From Flavobacteriales bacterium (GTDB lineage: Bacteria; Bacteroidota; Bacteroidia; JANQJC01), in contig JANQJC010000047.1 of the NCBI GenBank assembly GCA_028281825.1, forward strand, positions 1 to 64,000: a stretch of 64,000 bases of DNA. Reading direction: 5' to 3'. Shown piece by piece: positions 42,235 through 52,003 of the stretch (the first letter of the stretch is position 1; every line of letters starts with the position of its first letter). The notes under the pieces were generated by a model. The model ran no database searches and was not told where the DNA came from. It was given only the letters and a program-made list of their open reading frames with translations. A program made the position numbers and the translations under genes.

Positions 42235-45200
42235 TTACAAGTCTAGGTTTCTAATGGCACTTATAGGGTTAAGCTTGCTCAGATTTAAGGTGAACCTAAT
42301 CTGTTGAATGTACTTTGGAGTATTCAATTCAACTGCATCTTTAATATTCTCTGACATAAAAATGGGAAAGTACACTTCACACACACCAGCTATTATAGGA
42401 ACTGATACCCCAGCATCAAACAAGAATGCTTGAGAACCCGGGAAAGCACTTTGTGCATTGGCATAAGTACCCACATCAACCCAAACATTCAGGGGTAGCT
42501 TTTTCAATATTGATGACTTTAGATTCAAAGCTACTAGCCAGTTAGATGTCTGCCCCACAGGCGAATATACCTTAAAGCCACCATCTGTTTCAGTAAGCTG
42601 CTGTGAGAAGATTTCGTCCGTTTCATAACGCCCCAAGTACACTTCATCAAACATATAGTCTTGATAACCGCGTTGCCCACTCATACGAAAACGGTAACGC
42701 CCAGGCTGCTCCCTGCGAAAGAAGTTACCCCCAAACACACGAATATCAAGCCCTTTATTCTTGCCTTTATAAGTTATTTCGTATTTTCCTTCTATTGAGC
42801 TCTTTAGGAACCCTTCACCTTGCTGCACGTTCACTACTACACTAAAAGGATTTAGTTTCCTGTTATTAATCCAATATTGGGTAAAATCATTTACGGCATA
42901 ACTAATATCCTCCTTATTGAAAACATCATTTACGGCATCATAAACCTGGGTTTCCATGGATACCATCACATAACGATACCTGAATGACTGCCTCAAACTA
43001 CTTCTCTCGCTCGGCTTCCTGATGTCAATTTTCAATTCAGGCTTAATCACCATATAATTTAGCCCATCTAAATTATTGGAGTAGCCATATCTTGAACCCG
43101 ATACACCAATCCTTACCTTCTCTAAGAATGAAGCGCCAGGTAATATACTGTAGCCCATGTTTACATGCCCTGCTATGTCAGGATGCCCCGTAGCGAACAT
43201 TGGATTAAGGATATAGTCAAATCTGGTATTGGGCAATAAATCATTATAAAAAGCCAAGCCTAGCATAGTCTTGTTGTAGTTATTCCAACCAATAGTCGGT
43301 GCCCAAAAAATTTGTGTACGTTGCTCTCTCTCCAACCTGGCTAAAAAACGAAAGCTTAAGGGCTCCACTTGCCTGAACAAGCCTTTGGTTCTTATGGAAT
43401 TGTTTTTCCTATTAAACTCGGGCAAGTCAGCATGTCTATCCACCACTATGCGGTCATAATCTCCCTTGGGTACCACTATTCTTCTTTTCCCTTCAAAGCC
43501 TTCATACCAATTAGACTGCACCGTTGAGTCACCCTTTACCAATGAAACAGGAACCGGGCCATTTACCCTTCCCTTATTCTTTAATTTAACAATCAATGAG
43601 TCACCCATACTTGAAACACCGCTCATCTTATAATCAACACGCTTGGTTGTGGGTAACATTTCATCGAAAAACCACTTGAGGCTATCACCTGTTTCTTTTA
43701 CAAACAGCTCTTCAAAATCTTCTGGCTGTGGATGTTTGAATTTCCACTCATCAAAGTACTTATGCATAATCCTATCAAACTCCTCCTGCCCAATATATGC
43801 AGCCATATACTCCAGCGCTAGTGGAGTTTTAGAATATACAATCCCAAAGTAATTTATCTGGGTATATTGCGCTGCAGGATAGTCAATGGGTTGGTCTTGG
43901 TTTTTCCTCGCAGGGAAAAGATATCCTAATGTATTCAAGTGTTTTAATGGATACCTGTCGATTTCAAATTTCGCAGCCAGTTTCTCTGCATTACCACCAC
44001 CAAAATAGCTCGCCAAAGTAGCCTTTGGATATTTGGTTTCCATATAGCGTGCCTCATAATATGAGTTAATCCCCTCGTCCATCCATGGGTGTATGCGCTC
44101 ATTGGTACCAAAAATGCCGTAGAACCAATTATGCCCCACCTCATGCATAATCACTGTTTCCAATTGCTGCGCTGTGCCAGATGTGCCGATAATTGTAATA
44201 TTAGGGTATTCCATGCCACCGCCAGCACTCAAAGCACCATCAACAGCTGTTACATGACTGTATGGATAGTCACCTACCCATTTCGAGTAGTAGTAAACAG
44301 CATCGTTGATATACTCTATCGAGTTTTTCCAAAGGTGTGCCTCATTATTCAGAAACATAGCCCAAGTAGTTACTTTTCTGCCTGAACCATCCAACTCAAC
44401 TTCACCTTTCAATACATGCCAACGCTTATCAGCAAACCATGCAAAATCATGTACGTCTGATTGTTTATAGCGTAGTGTTTTTTTCACCTTTGATGATGGT
44501 GGAAAAGATTTGTCATCAGGAAAAGTGTCCATCTTGGCAGTTCTCTCAGCCAACTCATTCAGCCAAGCTAGTTCATCTTCTCCCCCAACTAAATCACCAG
44601 TGGCCCCCACTACATAGTTCTTCGGCAGAGTAATACTCACATCATACGAACCATATTCAGAATAAAACTCCCCTTGGTTGAGATAAGGCATGGCATTCCA
44701 GCCATTTTTATCATATACTGCAGGCTTTGGATACCATTGAGTGATTTGGTATGACTCTCCCATATGCCCGAGCCTTGAAAAATACCCGGCAGGAATTTTA
44801 ACCCGAAATGGTGTAGTGATGGTTACTTTTCCGCCTGGTGGTATCGATTCTTTCAATTGTAAATAACCTACGTCATTATAGTTCTCGCTTGCAATTAATT
44901 CTATTTTTTCTCCGTCAACTTGAAACTTCAGTTTATCTATATATCCTCTCTCTTCAGGGGTTGAATAATGAAATTTGAGATTGCCATTTTCCACAAATTG
45001 CTTGGCCAAGGCAGAGTTATCATTCATATAGGCATTGGGCCACAGGTGCATCCATATTTCTCTTAAGTGGTTGGGCGAGTTGTTAATATATTCGATACTA
45101 ATATCACCTTCCAATTCATGTTTACGGTCATCCAACTCCACATTAATGGTGTAGTTGACTTCTTGTTGCCAGTATTTATCCTGTGCAAACAGTAATGTTG

Positions 45201-45264
45201 GAATGAGAAATAAAATTACAGTTAAGGAGGTAGTTATTTGTATTACTAGGGTGCGTTTGGTCAC
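42235..45264 (-). CDS. M1 family zinc metallopeptidase (aminopeptidase N-like)
   Basis: 1009 residues. Signal peptide 1-28 (TLLFAQ), an N-terminal beta domain (about 35-225), then a thermolysin-like catalytic domain: GGGMEYPNIT (about 348-357, variant of GAMEN), zinc motif HEVGH (374-378) and Glu397 in WMDEGINSYYE. The C-terminal 450 residues form a beta-rich region with many alternating strands. No ATG precedes the signal peptide, and a stop codon lies upstream, so a GTG at 45264 is the likely start. The location should be periplasmic or outer membrane. It is part of the long minus-strand run. Confidence 0.92.
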   Translation of the reverse strand: MTKRTLVIQITTSLTVILFLIPTLLFAQDKYWQQEVNYTINVELDDRKHELEGDISIEYINNSPNHLREIWMHLWPNAYMNDNSALAKQFVENGNLKFHYSTPEERGYIDKLKFQVDGEKIELIASENYNDVGYLQLKESIPPGGKVTITTPFRVKIPAGYFSRLGHMGESYQITQWYPKPAVYDKNGWNAMPYLNQGEFYSEYGSYDVSITLPKNYVVGATGDLVGGEDELAWLNELAERTAKMDTFPDDKSFPPSSKVKKTLRYKQSDVHDFAWFADKRWHVLKGEVELDGSGRKVTTWAMFLNNEAHLWKNSIEYINDAVYYYSKWVGDYPYSHVTAVDGALSAGGGMEYPNITIIGTSGTAQQLETVIMHEVGHNWFYGIFGTNERIHPWMDEGINSYYEARYMETKYPKATLASYFGGGNAEKLAAKFEIDRYPLKHLNTLGYLFPARKNQDQPIDYPAAQYTQINYFGIVYSKTPLALEYMAAYIGQEEFDRIMHKYFDEWKFKHPQPEDFEELFVKETGDSLKWFFDEMLPTTKRVDYKMSGVSSMGDSLIVKLKNKGRVNGPVPVSLVKGDSTVQSNWYEGFEGKRRIVVPKGDYDRIVVDRHADLPEFNRKNNSIRTKGLFRQVEPLSFRFLARLEREQRTQIFWAPTIGWNNYNKTMLGLAFYNDLLPNTRFDYILNPMFATGHPDIAGHVNMGYSILPGASFLEKVRIGVSGSRYGYSNNLDGLNYMVIKPELKIDIRKPSERSSLRQSFRYRYVMVSMETQVYDAVNDVFNKEDISYAVNDFTQYWINNRKLNPFSVVVNVQQGEGFLKSSIEGKYEITYKGKNKGLDIRVFGGNFFRREQPGRYRFRMSGQRGYQDYMFDEVYLGRYETDEIFSQQLTETDGGFKVYSPVGQTSNWLVALNLKSSILKKLPLNVWVDVGTYANAQSAFPGSQAFLFDAGVSVPIIAGVCEVYFPIFMSENIKDAVELNTPKYIQQIRFTLNLSKLNPISAIRNLDL

Positions 45265-45292
45265 TATGTTTTGTTTTGGTCAATAATTGGGT

Positions 45293-46405
45293 TTAAGAAC
45301 CGAATATTTCTGCTAATTTTTCTTCAAGAGATGGGCCACGAAGCCCTTTGGCAATAATTATCCCATCCTTATCGACTAGATAGGTCATAGGTATGCTTTG
45401 TAAATCATAAGTTTTCACAAAAGATGAATTCCAAAATGCTAGCTCGCTGCCATGCTTCCAGTCCAATTTATCTTGTTGTATAGCTTCCTTCCATGCTTCT
45501 TTGCTTTTGTCTAATGAAACCCCAAATATCTCAAAGCCCTTGTCTTTATACTCTTGGTACACTCTAACCACATTGGGGTTTTCAACACGACAAGGTCCAC
45601 ACCACGATGCCCAAAAATCAATCAATACGACTTTACCCTTGAAATCAGAGAGCTTTATTGGATTGTCCTCAATATCTTTTAATACCAAATCGGGTGCCTC
45701 GGTCCCAACAGCTAGCCTTTTTAGGTCATTAACTCTTGCTCTAAAACTCTTTACATACTCCAAATCAGGATATTCTTGCTCAAGAGCATCAGCTACTTCT
45801 ATATATGTGTTGATATATTGATTGTGATCAAGCATTTCAATTACGCTCAAAGTCACCAATGAACTCTTATTAGCATTTATAAACTCACTAATAAAAGTAG
45901 TCTGCTCATTGGCTTTATTCATTAACTGCTCTCGCTTCTCATTAATAACATCAACATTGGCTCCCGATTGCTGGGCCATGTAAAAAGCTTTGTTTAAAGA
46001 ATCGATAGTAACGGATGATTGGGCTAAGAATCGATTGATTTCCAACAATTTCTCAGAACCTTTAGAACCCGTCACTGTATAGGTGGTTGGCAAACTCGAT
46101 GCATCGCCTGTTACTTCTATCTTTTGGGCATTAGAGTCCAGTAATAAAGGGATGTAGTTGTTCTTCGCCAAACGAAGCCTGTAAAAACCAATTCCTTTAA
46201 GTTCTGTTACCAGCTTAAACTCACCATTTTCATCTATCCTCACTGAGTCAATCGGTGTAATTTTTCTGGATGACAAATGCTCAAAAACTATAGTTTGCGC
46301 CTTGGTATTCTCAAGCTTTCCGGTAGCAACAAACCCGCTGTCCTCGCAAGACATTAAAGTAATGCTTATCAGGAGAACTATAATCAACAAATTGTTTAAT
46401 CTCAT
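45293..46405 (-). CDS. TlpA/ResA-like thioredoxin-fold lipoprotein with N-terminal DUF4369-like domain
   Basis: 370 residues from the ATG at 46405, one base after the gatB stop; a TTG upstream would overlap gatB. Lipobox LMSC with Cys20. The N-terminal beta domain (about 25-115) matches the region often found in Bacteroidota thioredoxin lipoproteins, then a helical middle and a thioredoxin domain (about 233-370) with redox motif WASWCGPC (Cys269, Cys272) and cis-Pro in SIPMTYL. It probably reduces or isomerises disulfides in periplasmic proteins. Confidence 0.9.
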   Translation of the reverse strand: MRLNNLLIIVLLISITLMSCEDSGFVATGKLENTKAQTIVFEHLSSRKITPIDSVRIDENGEFKLVTELKGIGFYRLRLAKNNYIPLLLDSNAQKIEVTGDASSLPTTYTVTGSKGSEKLLEINRFLAQSSVTIDSLNKAFYMAQQSGANVDVINEKREQLMNKANEQTTFISEFINANKSSLVTLSVIEMLDHNQYINTYIEVADALEQEYPDLEYVKSFRARVNDLKRLAVGTEAPDLVLKDIEDNPIKLSDFKGKVVLIDFWASWCGPCRVENPNVVRVYQEYKDKGFEIFGVSLDKSKEAWKEAIQQDKLDWKHGSELAFWNSSFVKTYDLQSIPMTYLVDKDGIIIAKGLRGPSLEEKLAEIFGS

Positions 46406-46406
46406 T

Positions 46407-47858
46407 TCAGTCTTGTTTTTCAAGATACTTAACTACTAACTGGTTGGCAACCTTTGGGTCTGCCTTTCCTCTGGAAAGTCTCATCACTTCACCCATAAAT
46501 AATCCCACCAAACCTTTCTTACCACTCCTATACTCAGCTACCTTATCCGGAAATTTTGCAATAGCCTGTTCAACCAAACTCTCAATCTCACTGCTATCAC
46601 TCACCTGTATCAAGTTATTCTCTTCTGCAATTTGTGAAGGAGACTTTTCAGGTATCTCAACCAAAATTGGAAATAACTTCTGTGAAGCTACACTAAAACT
46701 CACCTTACCTTCATCCACCATACTAATTATTTGAGCTATTTGCTCTGGCTTGAAAGACAAGTCATCCACATGTAGGGCATTCTCATTCAGATAGGATTTA
46801 ACAGGACCCATAATCCAGTTAGCAGCAGCTTTGTAATTGTTAGTGTATTGCAATAGTTCCTCAAAGTAAAGCGCTATCGGCTTGGATTCTGTTAATACAC
46901 CGGCATCATACTCACTCAATCCATACTCATTCACATACCTATGAAAAAGCTCCCTAGGTAAGGCTGGCATTCCAGCCTTAATGGTATCAATAAATACCTG
47001 GTTAACTATCACAGGCTGTAAATCAGGCTCTGGGAAATAGCGGTAGTCATTAGCCATTTCTTTACTTCTCAGGGTGAAGGTAGTGCCACGCACAGCATCA
47101 AAGCTGCGTGTTTCCTGACCAAACTCTTCCCCCTTTTCCACCAACTCTATTTGCCTTTCTATCTCGTGTTCAATAGCCCTTTGCACATTGCGGATGGAAT
47201 TCATGTTCTTCACTTCCACCTTGGTACCAAACTCTTTAGCTCCCTTTAACCTTACAGAGATATTCGCATCACAACGCATACTACCTTCCTCCATATTGCC
47301 ATCACAAATATCAAGGTAACGAACCAAGCGACGTACTTCAGATAAAAACCTGAATGCTTCATCTGAACTACGAATATCTGGTTCAGTAACCAATTCCAAA
47401 AGTGGCACACCTGCGCGATTCAGGTCTATCAATGAGTCAAATGGGTCTTGGTCGTGCATACTTTTACCAGCATCTTCCTCCATGTGTATGCGGGTAAGGT
47501 TGATATCCTTCTCCGTACCATCTTCCAGAGTAACAGTTACTTTACCACCATTGCATATTGGAGTATCATCTTGAGTTATTTGATAACCCTTTGGTAAGTC
47601 TGCATAGAAATAGTTTTTACGGGCATACCTATTCACTTCCCTAATATCAGATTTACAAGCCAAACCCAACTTAACAGCATACTCAATATGCTTTTTATTT
47701 ACCATGGGCAAAGTACCTGGGTGCCCTAAAGAAATTACACTAACATTAGTATTAGGCATCACACCAAACTCGGTCGAATCTGATGAATAAGCCTTACTTT
47801 TTGTAAGTAGTTGTATATGTATTTCAAGCCCTATTACGGCTTCATATTTATCAAGCAT
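46407..47858 (-). CDS. gatB: Asp-tRNA(Asn)/Glu-tRNA(Gln) amidotransferase subunit B
   Basis: 483 residues from the ATG at 47858 (MLDKYEAVIGLEIHIQL, the usual GatB N-terminus). Kinase-like core with LGHPGTLPMVN, YFYADLPKGYQITQ, IHMEEDAGKS, DLNRAGVPLLELVTEPD and SMRCDANISVR, then the helical YqeY-like C-terminal domain. It transfers an amide to mischarged tRNA in the GatCAB complex; gatA and gatC are elsewhere. It starts 13 bases after accA. Confidence 0.97.
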   Translation of the reverse strand: MLDKYEAVIGLEIHIQLLTKSKAYSSDSTEFGVMPNTNVSVISLGHPGTLPMVNKKHIEYAVKLGLACKSDIREVNRYARKNYFYADLPKGYQITQDDTPICNGGKVTVTLEDGTEKDINLTRIHMEEDAGKSMHDQDPFDSLIDLNRAGVPLLELVTEPDIRSSDEAFRFLSEVRRLVRYLDICDGNMEEGSMRCDANISVRLKGAKEFGTKVEVKNMNSIRNVQRAIEHEIERQIELVEKGEEFGQETRSFDAVRGTTFTLRSKEMANDYRYFPEPDLQPVIVNQVFIDTIKAGMPALPRELFHRYVNEYGLSEYDAGVLTESKPIALYFEELLQYTNNYKAAANWIMGPVKSYLNENALHVDDLSFKPEQIAQIISMVDEGKVSFSVASQKLFPILVEIPEKSPSQIAEENNLIQVSDSSEIESLVEQAIAKFPDKVAEYRSGKKGLVGLFMGEVMRLSRGKADPKVANQLVVKYLEKQD

Positions 47859-47871
47859 TCCCTTTTCTGCT

Positions 47872-48834
47872 TTATTTTTTACCTTCTTCAAAAACACCCA
47901 TCTCACTAAACTTATTTATCCTCTCTTTTATTCTATCTGAAGGCTTTAGGTCATCCAACTCAGCTAGTTGTTTCAATATCTCTTTCTTGACATTAGCAAA
48001 AGTCTTATCGTAATCAGTATGCGCACCACCAACTGGCTCCTTAATGATGCCGTCTATCAACTTATTGCTTAACATGTCGGGCGCTGTTAGCTTTAAGGCA
48101 TTTGCGGCTTGCTCTTTATAATCCCAGCTTCTCCATAGTATGGATGAACACGATTCAGGGCTAATCACGGAATACCATGTATTCTCCAACATCAGCACCC
48201 TATCACCAATGCCAATGCCCAACGCACCACCTGAAGCACCTTCACCAATAACGATGCATATCACAGGCACCTTTAACTTCATCATTTCAAACAAGTTGCG
48301 TGCTATTGCCTCGCCTTGCCCACGTTCTTCAGCTTCTACTCCTGGGTATGCTCCAGGGGTATCAATCAAAGTCACAACAGGTTTATTAAACTTTTCTGCA
48401 AGCTTCATCAAGCGCAATGCCTTGCGATATCCTTCAGGGTTAGCCATCCCAAAATTACGGTACTGGCGCATCTTGGTGTTGATACCCTTTTGTTGCCCTA
48501 TGAACATCACTGTCCTACCATCAATGGTACCAAAACCACCTACCATTGCCTTATCATCCTTAACTGTGCAGTCACCATGCAATTCCACAAAATTGCCTTC
48601 ACTTAATGCCTTGATGTAAGCTAAAGTATAAGGCCTATCGGGGTGACGTGATACCTGCACCTTTTGCCACGGAGTAAGGTCGCTGTATATCTCCTTTCTG
48701 GCTTTCTTTATTTTAGCTTCAAGGTTCTTGATATTATCACTCATATCCACCTTGCCTTTGGCATGGGTTTGCTGAGCTTTTTCTAGCTGTTCATACAGCT
48801 CTTGTATGGGTTTTTCAAAATCCAGAAAAGCCAT
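47872..48834 (-). CDS. accA: acetyl-CoA carboxylase carboxyltransferase subunit alpha
   Basis: 320 residues, full length. First committed step of fatty acid synthesis, pairing with AccD. Motifs: [90 protein letters not shown] and [19 protein letters not shown]. It heads a tight minus-strand series down to fahA with gaps of 28 bases or less, so it is the likely promoter-proximal gene; a near-consensus box (TACCTTCG) lies just upstream. Confidence 0.97.
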   Translation of the reverse strand: MAFLDFEKPIQELYEQLEKAQQTHAKGKVDMSDNIKNLEAKIKKARKEIYSDLTPWQKVQVSRHPDRPYTLAYIKALSEGNFVELHGDCTVKDDKAMVGGFGTIDGRTVMFIGQQKGINTKMRQYRNFGMANPEGYRKALRLMKLAEKFNKPVVTLIDTPGAYPGVEAEERGQGEAIARNLFEMMKLKVPVICIVIGEGASGGALGIGIGDRVLMLENTWYSVISPESCSSILWRSWDYKEQAANALKLTAPDMLSNKLIDGIIKEPVGGAHTDYDKTFANVKKEILKQLAELDDLKPSDRIKERINKFSEMGVFEEGKK

Positions 48835-48937
48835 CTTTTTAGTGCTTTTTTGAATTGGCGAAGGTAAGATTTATTTTTAGAGAACTAATGAAGTCAATGA
48901 ATGATACATAATCAATTAGTATTCTATAATATCATCA

Positions 48938-50539
48938 TTATTCTTCCTTTCCATATTCCTTCACTCCAGCTTTTTTAAGAGCCCTTATGTGACCATCATT
49001 ATCATCATGCATCTTATTATACCTCTTTCTTAGAACTTCTGTGTCTATTACCTTAAGATATATGCTTAATCTACAATGCTCTATCCATCGTTCAATTAAA
49101 TGTAAAGTTTCTGGCTTTATTTTGAAATTTTCCGTTCCATCGGTTATTATATACATTTTAAAACTCTCATAATCATTCCACTTTTTTTCAAGCAAGGTAA
49201 GTGCCTTTTCAATGGCTTTATCAAGTGTTGAAAGTCTATTTACATCTAAAGGCTTAAACTCATGAAAATAACCACTTTGATTCTTAACACGATATGCACC
49301 AATAACTCCCTTCGGATAGTTTAATTCGATTCTAGGCACAAGGGTATCTGAAAGAATTATTTCGTTGCGTATTTTCTCCAATTCAATCCATCTCTTTGGT
49401 TCATAATAATACATTGAAGGAGTACTATCTAAAACAAATAGATTAAAAAGGTGCCCTAATGGCGCGCAGTGCGCATTCTCATCCATCAATTCACAATCAA
49501 TCCTCTCAACACCCTTACTATGGCTAAGGAATAAAGTATCCCCTAGGGTTAGTAATTTATATGGCTCATCGGTTAGGTTTAGTATTGACTTGTCACTATG
49601 AAAAGCACCAGTTGTGAGATTATATCTGGACAACCCAGAGTTTCTTGAAATTATCCATATATATTGATTGATCTTTTTCATATCAAACACTTTGTCTAAA
49701 AAAGGATAATCGCAGCAGGGCAATTTTTTTACAGGCCTCCATTTTTTATTTGAAAACTCTATCAAACCACCCATGGCACACAATAAATACTCGCTTTTCT
49801 CTTGGTTTGAGGGAATCACAATAGCGGATGTAATTGTACTTTTAGCTCTGTTGAGTCTTTTTATTTTATACTTAGTAAACTCTTTTTCGCTCTTTTCTTT
49901 GTTGTTATCTTTGTTTTTTGATGAAAACAGTTTGTACTTTGGTTTTAATCTAAAAACCCCATCGTCACAAACTATAATTTGAGATTTTTGAAACTCATAT
50001 AAACTATAAAAATCACCTTGACCATAGTACCCCCTAACATCCATATAATCAACTTCAATTTCCTTTCTTGAAGGATAAAATTCACTCTTTTCACACTCAA
50101 ACAATCCTCTATTAGTGCATATGTACATCTTAGTATGTTTACTGAAATAAACTGAATTAACAATTACTGAGTTAATTACTTTATCTGGATATTTAAAGTT
50201 TATCCTAGTTGTATCTACGCTATTGTCTTCATTATACCAAGTAATTCTCATCGATGTTGTGATTGCAAATGGAGGGAGGTTGCCACTATTCACCATATTA
50301 CCATGATTATAATATACATAATCCATCCCAGGTTCCTCTATTAACCAGTCAATCTCGTCGAGAGTGTCAGCACTTTTCATAATCCCGCCTGAAACACCAA
50401 AAAAGACTTCACTTCCTTGTGGCATTGTAAAACTAGCGTATAAAGAGCTAACAGGTTTATATATCCAATTCTGGCTAATGCAAATAAAAGGGGTTAGGAT
50501 GCAAAACTCTAACATCAGAAGAAGTAGTTTAATCAACAT
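48938..50539 (-). CDS. secreted protein with possible beta-propeller and C-terminal VWA domain, unknown
   Basis: 533 residues from the ATG at 50539. N-terminal hydrophobic signal (about 1-23). Residues about 25-360 contain repeated short beta-strand blocks with aromatic or Gly turns (e.g. SKHTKMYICTNRGLFEC, KSQIIVCDDGVFRLK, KSEYLLCAMGGLIEF, NQYIWIISRNSGLSRY, GDTLFLSHSKGVERI), which suggest a propeller. A von Willebrand A domain follows (about 365-505) with a complete MIDAS: Asp371-x-Thr373-x-Ser375 (VLDSTPSM), Thr438 (RLSTLDKA) and Asp467 (IITDGTEN). I know no family with this pairing. It is the last gene of a three-gene cassette, 10 bases after the coiled-coil gene. Confidence 0.7.
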   Translation of the reverse strand: MLIKLLLLMLEFCILTPFICISQNWIYKPVSSLYASFTMPQGSEVFFGVSGGIMKSADTLDEIDWLIEEPGMDYVYYNHGNMVNSGNLPPFAITTSMRITWYNEDNSVDTTRINFKYPDKVINSVIVNSVYFSKHTKMYICTNRGLFECEKSEFYPSRKEIEVDYMDVRGYYGQGDFYSLYEFQKSQIIVCDDGVFRLKPKYKLFSSKNKDNNKEKSEKEFTKYKIKRLNRAKSTITSAIVIPSNQEKSEYLLCAMGGLIEFSNKKWRPVKKLPCCDYPFLDKVFDMKKINQYIWIISRNSGLSRYNLTTGAFHSDKSILNLTDEPYKLLTLGDTLFLSHSKGVERIDCELMDENAHCAPLGHLFNLFVLDSTPSMYYYEPKRWIELEKIRNEIILSDTLVPRIELNYPKGVIGAYRVKNQSGYFHEFKPLDVNRLSTLDKAIEKALTLLEKKWNDYESFKMYIITDGTENFKIKPETLHLIERWIEHCRLSIYLKVIDTEVLRKRYNKMHDDNDGHIRALKKAGVKEYGKEE

Positions 50540-50549
50540 CAAAATAGAG

Positions 50550-51476
50550 TTATAAACTAAACTTACTTTTCGTCATAAACATTAGATATAATTCTTTATC
50601 CGCATCACTATTACCTGAAGTTGTAGGAGTTATCTCTACTCGGTATTTCTTTCCTCTTTTGAGCCATTTTCGACGATTTGTATTTTTGAAATCATATCCA
50701 AATCGGCTTTTAGCAAAGCTTGTCGGTTTAGCATCAACTCCTTCATTCACTGGCTGCTTTGAATTATTATCAATTAAACTAATACCAAATATCCCAGAGA
50801 AATTCAAATCACATGTCTCAAATTCAACTCTTATTATGTCTAACCTTTTTGGATTAAAGTCATTTTTCTCTTTCAAGTTAATCCACATCTTATTTCTACC
50901 CCGCTTATAATACCCCAACAATTTAAAAGAGCTGTTCATACATTCAGAACGAGATTCCATTAACTCCTTTTTAGTCTTTTCTAAAGCATCTTGCAATGAA
51001 TCATTTGTTCTGGCACTTTTCTCTAATTTATACTTAAACATCACAAGCTCTTGCTTCAGTTCCACTATTTCTATTCTAGCATTGCTTAGCTCATCTTTAC
51101 AATTGTTCAGATTTTCTCGAAGAGCATCCATTTCATCCCCTAACATACTTATCAAATCTTCTTTATAAAGTATGATACCTATTAAACTGTCTTGTTTCCT
51201 TCTATGCTTATCTATTTGATAATTCAGACCAGCGATTTCCTTTTCATGTATTAATCTTTCATTTTTAAACTCACCACCCAATGTGAAGTATTTCTCTTTC
51301 CACTCAGTCACCTGATCCAATAGCTCATCTCTATCTTGAGTTATCTCACCTCTTGTCAAATAATCTGCAGCGGACTTGATACTTTCATTAATATCAATCA
51401 TCTGAGCAGCAACCTCCTTAACAAATAGAAGTTGGATAAACAGTAGAATAATATATTTGAATCTATGTGTGCTCAT
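50550..51476 (-). CDS. periplasmic coiled-coil protein of the three-gene cassette, unknown
   Basis: 308 residues. Signal peptide 1-25 (EVAAQ). A long coiled coil runs from about 45 to 185 (heptad-rich: HEKEIAGLNYQIDKHRRKQDSL, DALRENLNNCKDELSNARIEIVELKQEL, NDSLQDALEKTKKELMESRSEC). A compact C-terminal domain (about 190-305) has alternating beta strands (DIIRVEFETCDLNFSGIFGISLID, YRVEITPTTSGNSDADKELYLMFM). Its ATG overlaps the stop of the upstream gene by 4 bases, so translation is coupled. The A+T content is visibly higher than in accA or ispE. No family is recognised. Confidence 0.68.
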   Translation of the reverse strand: MSTHRFKYIILLFIQLLFVKEVAAQMIDINESIKSAADYLTRGEITQDRDELLDQVTEWKEKYFTLGGEFKNERLIHEKEIAGLNYQIDKHRRKQDSLIGIILYKEDLISMLGDEMDALRENLNNCKDELSNARIEIVELKQELVMFKYKLEKSARTNDSLQDALEKTKKELMESRSECMNSSFKLLGYYKRGRNKMWINLKEKNDFNPKRLDIIRVEFETCDLNFSGIFGISLIDNNSKQPVNEGVDAKPTSFAKSRFGYDFKNTNRRKWLKRGKKYRVEITPTTSGNSDADKELYLMFMTKSKFSL

Positions 51477-51847
51477 TCACTTAAAATTGCTTCCGATTTC
51501 TCAACAAGATTATCTAGTTTCTTATTAGCTTTTTCAAAAATTGCTTCATTACAACCATGCTTATTAAATTCTCTTAAATAATCCACTCCTATTGCTTCAT
51601 GTGCCCTTTGATTAGCTTGAATTAAGTTGACTTCAAACGGATCTGAACTTCGTGAAATTAGCTCTGTAAAAATCGTCTGTTGATCCTGATATCTGCTTTC
51701 AAAATCATTTATACACCTCTTGGAGGGATTAACCCAATCAATTATTAATATTACCAAAATATTGACAATTACTGCTGAAACTATTGCGTAGACAAAGCCT
51801 TTTAATAATTTCTTTCCAAACTCTTTGTTAATATTTACCACTGCCAT
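51473..51847 (-). CDS. small membrane-anchored protein heading the three-gene cassette, unknown
   Basis: 124 residues. A positively charged N-terminus (KEFGKKLLKG) then one membrane helix (about 17-37, FVYAIVSAVIVNILVILIIDW), so the C-terminal 85 residues should face the periplasm. That part is helical, with Cys44 and Cys99 that might form a disulfide. There are no enzyme motifs. It is first in the cassette, 40 nt after the predicted transcription start, and overlaps the coiled-coil gene (ATGA). Confidence 0.65.
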   Translation of the reverse strand: MAVVNINKEFGKKLLKGFVYAIVSAVIVNILVILIIDWVNPSKRCINDFESRYQDQQTIFTELISRSSDPFEVNLIQANQRAHEAIGVDYLREFNKHGCNEAIFEKANKKLDNLVEKSEAILSE

Positions 51848-51891
51848 TATTTCAATTAAGGTTTATTAAGAAAAACAACAATAAACAATAA

Positions 51892-51922
51892 CAAAAATAT
51901 GCAAGTTTTTATTATTCACAAA
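51892..51922 (-). promoter_or_regulatory. Bacteroidota-type promoter of the three-gene cassette
   Basis: On the minus strand, TTTG (51922-51919), a 19-base spacer, then TATTTTTG (51899-51892). Both boxes and the spacing are consensus. No second promoter is seen within the cassette. Confidence 0.7.
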
Positions 51923-52003
51923 TTTTGTTGATTCTTGTTTATTAAATTACAAGGATTATTATAAGTTATATGAATTACACTTACTTTGTATCAAGATAGC
52001 GTC

